From JAJYKC01 sp963823105 (GTDB lineage: Bacteria; Acidobacteriota; Terriglobia; Bryobacterales; Bryobacteraceae), in assembly GCA_963823105.1 (NCBI GenBank), contig CAWGKC010000009.1, positions 372,001 through 436,000 on the forward strand: a stretch of 64,000 nt of DNA, in the 5' to 3' direction. Positions 59,841-64,000 of the stretch are shown piece by piece. The position numbers and the translations under genes were made by a program. Every line of letters begins with the position of its first letter. Positions within the stretch are counted from its first letter, which is position 1. The notes below the pieces were generated by a model. The model searched no databases. It was not told the DNA's origin and saw only the letters and a program-made list of their open reading frames with translations.

Positions 59841-61615
59841 TCAGCCGTCGGACGAAGGCTGCACCGTCTCCGTAACCGTGTACCGCGCTCCGTCGTTTCC
59901 GATGCACGTCAGCGTGTAGGCGCCCGTATCGCCGCCGATCACTTGGATCGGCTCGAATCCGTAGTCCTGCGGCCAGGTGACAGCGGGCGGTCCCGAGGGA
60001 AGGGACGACTCTGAGACCGCGCAAGAACCCTCCTGCACCGAATCCGCCGACCAGGTAATATAAGCGGTCGCGCCAACCGGCGCTTGGGTCTGCACGAATT
60101 CCGGTCCGGGATTCGTATTAGCCGGCGGCGCGGCTATGCCATTCGCGATGGCCTGTATCTCCAGGTATGGCGGCGTGCTTCCCTCAACCTGAAACGTCAG
60201 ATTCGTCGAGACGTCGTCGTCGCAGTAAATGTCGAACCGGTAGTTTCCGGGCACAGTCAGCGGGCCGAAGGATTGCGGCTCTCCGGCAATCCCCAATTGT
60301 TCCGTCCCGCCGTGCTTACTCCGGCGGGAAAGGTACCCTCGATCGAGCAATAGTAGAAGCTGGAATCGGCTTCCCACTTCATCAACAGTTGCGACCCCGC
60401 GGGAACTGGATTCGGTGGATTCGACGTGTCGGGCGGATCCGGCGTGGCGACCGCCAGGAAGGGAAACGTCTTCCCGCCGTCCAGGCTCGCCGAAATCCGC
60501 GCGCCCGCCAATCCGCTTGGCACTAGGTTGTACAGGGCCACGTACGTATTGCACCCGATTACACCCACGCCTTTCGCCGCCATGCACGCGCGCAACTTGG
60601 CGATGTGATTCTTGTAGATGGTGTTATAAGCGTCCAGACCCAAGCCGTGGTCCGGCGGCATCCAGCTCGCATTCTTGAACTCCTTGCCGAAGGCGTCCGT
60701 CTGGGGGGCCAGCTTCGTCGGATCCACGGCGATGGTGTAATCGAGCCAGTGCGCGAAGGTCTCGTAACTCGGCGTCAAAGCGGCGGAAATCTTGTGGCAC
60801 CGCGTGCAGGACTCCCCCTTCATATCGGGCAATCCCGCCCGAGTCACGCTGACGAATTTCGCATCCTCCCACTTCTCGAAGCCAAATTGCACGGTCGCGT
60901 TGCTGTTCAGATACTTTTCGTGACCGTCCTTCAGGGTGTCGATCGCATTGAACATCCACCGGCTGTTCATCCAGGCTCCGTTATCGTGGCATTGAACGCA
61001 GTTGATGTTCGCCGCCTGACTCGGCTTAAGCCAGAACGCCGTCGCGGCCGCCGTCTGCGGGGCTGGCACGTTCGTGCCATCCGCCACATGCGGGGCGGTA
61101 TCGTCAGTCTGAAACCAGCACGTCGCACCGTTCTTTTTGTTGTGCATGATCATTGCGATATCGGGATACTTCTTCGGATCGTCGGTCCATTCCCTCTTAT
61201 GACGGCACAACAAAGCGGCCTTTACGTTGGCGTTCGATTTCGCCTTGATTTCCTGGATATAGCTATTGCCATAGCATTGACTTGCGGCGCCCGGCGCCAG
61301 CCAAGACGGATAGTCGCACACCGGCGGGAAGCCAGGCGGCATCTCCCGGTTAGGGTTGAGCTTGCGTCCGGGATAGAAGATATCCTTCACCACCTGATCT
61401 ACTTGCGTAACGAGCTGAAACGCTCCTTCTTCACATTTGAACGGACCGTTGAAATCGGCTTCCTGAACTTCCAGCCAGGCGTAACAGGCTTTGGCATAGG
61501 CTTGAATATTGTCAGTGTCGGCCGGCACTTCTTGCGCGTGCGCAGCGGGCGCAAGCGCGCAAAGCTTGAGTAGGCCGGTAAGGAATGGAATCGTGCGGCA
61601 AACATAGCGCTTCAT
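59841..61615 (-). pseudogene. Exported diheme cytochrome c-like protein, frameshifted
   Basis: Exported protein of about 591 aa if joined. Signal peptide MKRYVCRTIPFLTGLLKLCALAPAAHAQ. Two heme c motifs: INCVQCHDNGAW and ESCTRCHKISAAL. Many other cysteines (CYAWLE, CDYPSW, CYGNSY, CRHKRE, CWFQT) may form disulfides. A base is missing near 60314; before it the chain reads YYCSIEGTFPAGVST, after it GGTEQLGIAGEPQSFGPLTV and a C-terminal Ig-like part (SCAVSESSLPSGPPAVTW, YTLTCIGNDGARYTVTETV). No enzyme domain recognised; perhaps an electron-transfer or surface protein. It follows the DUF333-like gene on the same strand. Confidence 0.72.
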
Positions 61616-62040
61616 ATCCGCCTCCCGGAACAGGTGGGAACCGGAATCCGCATTTTGGGCTTCCGGTTTTGAAGCAGTATACCACGAATTTCCATTTTGG
61701 ACTCGCCCACGAATTGGGTTGGAACGTTTGGCCGTGCCGATTCGGCGCCCGTCTTCTCCCTCGCGATGATCGAACTTTGAAATATCGAATCCCGAGGCCC
61801 CAAAATCGCGGTCACAACGCCCCGAAAAAACTATATCTCCCTCCCCCTCAACACCTTACACCACATTCTCGCCATCCCACCGTCTCGCTTTTCCCACCCC
61901 CCGCGCTATTGTGTAACCAAGAGCGAGACGACTGATCATCTTCGTCCTCGCCGCTAAGCGGTCTCCATTCTAGACAAGGGAGATCGCGAATGCAAAAAGG
62001 TGGGCGCTGGCCGCTCGCGTTTGACGCGGCTCCCTAACCC
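61616..62040. other. Intergenic region, relatively AT-rich
   Basis: About 425 bases with no reading frame I can support. It contains the promoter of the divergent cytochrome gene presumably near 61650-61740 and several pyrimidine-rich stretches (about 61835-61860 and 61890-61905). No hairpin terminator was evident. Confidence 0.4.
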
Positions 62041-62052
62041 GTGCAAGGGCAA

Positions 62053-62262
62053 ATGAACGGGTTTTTGATCTTCGTAAAAACGCAACGTTGCACTAAATTC
62101 TTAGAAAACAAAGAGAAGAAGGGAAGAAAGCGAATCGGATCGGAACGGAACGGAAAATCCCCGGCGCCCTCGGCGCGCCCCGCCCCGATCGACGAGCTCG
62201 CCCGACTTCGGGAAAACCTGCGCGCCGTGTTTCAAACCGAAACATCCGCCCCCGCAAAATAA
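62053..62262 (+). CDS. Small basic protein of unknown function
   Basis: About 69 aa. The N-terminal part is Lys/Arg-rich (KEKKGRKRIGSERNGK) and the C-terminal part is coding-like: SARPAPIDELARLRENLRAVF. A diverged copy of the latter lies at 59.6 kb, supporting a real small gene. Start codon uncertain (ATG 62053 or GTG 62041). No domain recognised. Confidence 0.4.
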   Translation: MNGFLIFVKTQRCTKFLENKEKKGRKRIGSERNGKSPAPSARPAPIDELARLRENLRAVFQTETSAPAK

Positions 62263-62420
62263 TTCGCGCTCCGCCCTATCATTCGATCTTCGTTTGGTCG
62301 ATTGAGAAGATTAGGGTGGCTTTTCTACTGCAAAGAGGGATGGCTTGGTGTACGGTGGCCCTGTCTGTAATTCGGGCTACCCTCGCGGACTTCCCAGCGC
62401 TCTTATGCCGTATCCACTCT

Positions 62421-62456
62421 CTTTGCGTCACCCTCTGCGTCACGCTTTCCGTCACC
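62421..62456 (+). repeat. Three 12-base direct repeats abutting the amidase start
   Basis: CTTTGCGTCACC, CTCTGCGTCACG and CTTTCCGTCACC follow each other without gap and end one base before the ATG at 62457. They could be tandem operator sites or a repeated coding motif (LCVT/LSVT) if the gene starts further upstream. Confidence 0.55.
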
Positions 62457-63593
62457 ATGCGCGCCCGTCGGGATTCGCGCACGCTGCTGGCTTGGCGCGC
62501 CGGTCAAATCGCCGATCCAATCGCCCGGCTCCGCTACCTCCGCCAAGCCTCTCAGCCACGCCGCCGCACCCTCCGCGCCCATAGCCCGGCGCTGGCCTTT
62601 GCCTTCTCTATCCTTATAATGCTCACCGTCCTCACGCTTCCCACCGTCTCCGACACCACCACCTCGCTCGCTCATTCCCCCGCTTCCCCGGCCTTCACGC
62701 CGGCCGCCGAAGTCTGGCCGGTTGAGAGCACTGGCGATTTCGAAACCTATTCCAACGGCCTGCGCATTGAGAATCGCTTCGCGGTTCCCGGCCAACCGCG
62801 CGGCGATTACCGCGCCTTCTCGGTACAAAATCCCTCGCCCTCGAGCGCCATTTCACTCTCCGCCCCCGCGGGCATCGTTTTCCACACCACCGAGAGCGAC
62901 CTCGTTCCGTTCGATTCCTCCGACAGCGGCGCTCTCCAGCGCGTCGCCACCGATACTCTCGAATTCGTCCGCCGTCACCGCTCCTACCACTTCGTCATCG
63001 ATCGCTTTGGCCGCGCTTTCCGCATCGTCGCGGAATCGAGCGTCGCCTTCCACGCCGGAGAATCGGCATGGGCGGATTCGCAATTCCTTTATCTCGATCT
63101 CAACCGCGCCTTCCTCGGCGTCGCCTTCGAAACCCGCACCCACCGCGGCGGCGATTCCACCGGCATCACCGGCGCCCAGCTCGCCACCGGCAAGGCGCTC
63201 ACCGAAATGCTGCGCGCCCGTTATCGAATACCAGCCTCCAACTGCGTTACCCACGCGCTCGTCTCTCTGAATCCGTCGCGCTTTCTCATCGGTTGGCACA
63301 CCGATTTCGCCGCCAACTTTCCCTTCGCCGCCGCCGGCCTGCCCGACAACTACGCCGCGCCACAAGCGGCCATCTCCGCCCTCGGATTCACATTCGACGA
63401 CGCCTATCTACACGCCACCGGTCCACGCCTCGCCCCCGGCCTCACCGCCGCCGAAAACCGGTTCCACGAAGCCGCCGCCGCCTTCAATCTTTCGCCGGAG
63501 CGTTACCGCGCCATCCTCCGCGGCCGTTACCGCGCGCTCCTCGCCGCCGCCCGCAACAGTTCCACCAGGAAGGAAACCAACCATGAAGAATAA
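62457..63593 (+). CDS. N-acetylmuramoyl-L-alanine amidase (PGRP/Amidase_2 type)
   Basis: Predicted peptidoglycan amidase or recognition protein, 378 aa. An Arg-rich N-terminus (MRARRDSRTLLAWRAGQIAD) is followed by a membrane segment (ALAFAFSILIMLTVLTLPTV), so the enzyme faces the periplasm. The amidase fold has IVFHTTESD with a zinc-ligand His, HFVIDRFGRAFRIV, a His in AFHAGESAW, and HALVSLNP with ...IGWHTDFAANFPF. The C-terminal 90 residues form a helical tail. The frame is open upstream to 62316; the ATG at 62457 is chosen for the N-terminal charge pattern. Its stop overlaps the next gene by 11 bases. Confidence 0.78.
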   Translation: MRARRDSRTLLAWRAGQIADPIARLRYLRQASQPRRRTLRAHSPALAFAFSILIMLTVLTLPTVSDTTTSLAHSPASPAFTPAAEVWPVESTGDFETYSNGLRIENRFAVPGQPRGDYRAFSVQNPSPSSAISLSAPAGIVFHTTESDLVPFDSSDSGALQRVATDTLEFVRRHRSYHFVIDRFGRAFRIVAESSVAFHAGESAWADSQFLYLDLNRAFLGVAFETRTHRGGDSTGITGAQLATGKALTEMLRARYRIPASNCVTHALVSLNPSRFLIGWHTDFAANFPFAAAGLPDNYAAPQAAISALGFTFDDAYLHATGPRLAPGLTAAENRFHEAAAAFNLSPERYRAILRGRYRALLAAARNSSTRKETNHEE

Positions 63594-64000
63594 CGGCAAT
63601 TCATCCCCGCTCGGCCTCGACGTCGGCACCAGCCGCATTTGCCTCGCCCGCCGCCACGACGGCCACGTTCAGTTCGAGTCTCAACTCAACGCTTTCGTCA
63701 ACATCCCCCGCTCCCAGATGACCGAGGGCGTCCTTAAGAAGGAGCGCATCCCGCACTCCGTTTCCGGCAGCTCGCTGATCGTCCACGGCAACGAATCGGA
63801 AAATCTGGCCGAATTGCTCGGCGTCGAGATGCGCCGCACCATGAGCAAAGGCATGCTCAATCCCGCCGAACCGGAAAGCCTGAACATGATCCGCCAGATG
63901 ATCGCCACTCTCGCCGGCGATCCGCCTTCCACTGATGGATCGCAGGAACCGAAACCGGGCAAAAAAGTCTGCTTCACCGTCCCGGCCGCTCCGCTTGGCG
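63583..64000 (+). CDS. Actin-like ATPase, partial (runs off the window)
   Basis: N-terminal 139 residues only. LGLDVGTSRICLARR is the phosphate-1 loop of the actin/Hsp70/MreB fold; VQFESQLNAFVNIPRS and HSVSGSSLIVHGNESENLAELLG continue the first subdomain in the style of ParM/Alp or FtsA-like proteins. The gene starts (ATG 63583) inside the last codons of the amidase gene, with GGAAGG upstream (TTCCACCAGGAAGG), so it is co-transcribed with a cell-wall amidase. Continues beyond 64000. Confidence 0.65.
   Translation, partial: MKNNGNSSPLGLDVGTSRICLARRHDGHVQFESQLNAFVNIPRSQMTEGVLKKERIPHSVSGSSLIVHGNESENLAELLGVEMRRTMSKGMLNPAEPESLNMIRQMIATLAGDPPSTDGSQEPKPGKKVCFTVPAAPLG

Noticed and set aside
1..64000. 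tRNA, rRNA or complete insertion sequence
   Set aside because: I saw no cloverleaf-like T-loop/anticodon arrangement, no rRNA segments and no transposase signature; a covariance-model and IS search would be decisive.

Overview
The window looks like a chromosomal segment of a GC-rich Gram-negative bacterium, most likely an Acidobacteriota member of the Bryobacterales/Solibacteraceae type. This rests on gene content (TonB system, riboswitch-controlled outer-membrane receptor, flagellar genes, a ccsA-hemA-hemC-cobA/hemD cluster, subtilases with Trp-rich hexapeptide tails, many short toxin-antitoxin modules) and on frequent GTG/TTG starts. The taxonomic assignment is inference; no rRNA or tRNA gene was seen.

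Layout. 0.5-7.6 kb is a quinohemoprotein amine dehydrogenase (QHNDH) operon in the order alpha (qhpA), radical-SAM maturase (qhpD), gamma (qhpC), beta (qhpB), with three ATGA stop/start overlaps. It is followed by one long gene that joins a subtilisin-like maturation protease (QhpE-like) to an ABC exporter (QhpF-like). 7.9-9.7 kb is a less GC-rich patch with a zinc-ribbon protein kinase and a BrnT/BrnA-type toxin-antitoxin pair. 9.8-14.0 kb (minus strand) is a tight operon: HIT protein, UxaA-family altronate dehydratase, family 2 glycosyltransferase, and a frameshifted flavoprotein that is probably the missing QHNDH monooxygenase qhpG. 14-19.3 kb holds a GT39 enzyme, a siroheme nitrite/sulfite reductase, a ClpB-D2-like ATPase and an SDR. 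19.4-28.2 kb holds tetrapyrrole genes followed by dprA, topA and a nitroreductase. 28.4-33.7 kb holds a DUF1801 protein, a RelE-type module, adk, two hydrolases and a receiver-PP2C regulator. 33.8-37.1 kb is a flagellar block (HTH protein, flgM, flgN-like, flgK, flgL) with a convincing sigma-28 promoter. 37.1-42.4 kb holds a membrane hydrolase, a lipid kinase, ligA, a DedA-like protein and tonB. 42.8-46.2 kb is a tandem pair of secreted subtilases ending in IWGT repeats. 46.2-54.0 kb holds a c-di-GMP protein (HD-GYP plus GGDEF), an ABC transporter pair, a methyltransferase and a BtuB-like receptor behind a cobalamin riboswitch. 54.3-55.5 kb has two abutting toxin-antitoxin loci, one visibly broken by an internal inversion. 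55.6-64 kb holds a GH57/DUF3536 enzyme, secreted proteins of unknown role, a diheme cytochrome, a peptidoglycan amidase and the start of an actin-like ATPase cut by the window end.

How the genes work together. The first 7.6 kb plus the displaced flavoprotein contain nearly all the parts known to be needed for QHNDH: three subunits, thioether cross-linking, Trp oxygenation, leader cleavage and export of the folded gamma subunit. Cobalamin uptake (riboswitch receptor plus TonB) and tetrapyrrole synthesis (including siroheme) are also represented.

Caution on the sequence itself. I count at least eleven single-base indels in ten genes, including the normally indispensable cobA/hemD, one in a homopolymer, and a compensating pair inside flgK. 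The simplest explanation is assembly error rather than mass gene decay, so frameshifted genes are listed as broken but probably functional in the organism.
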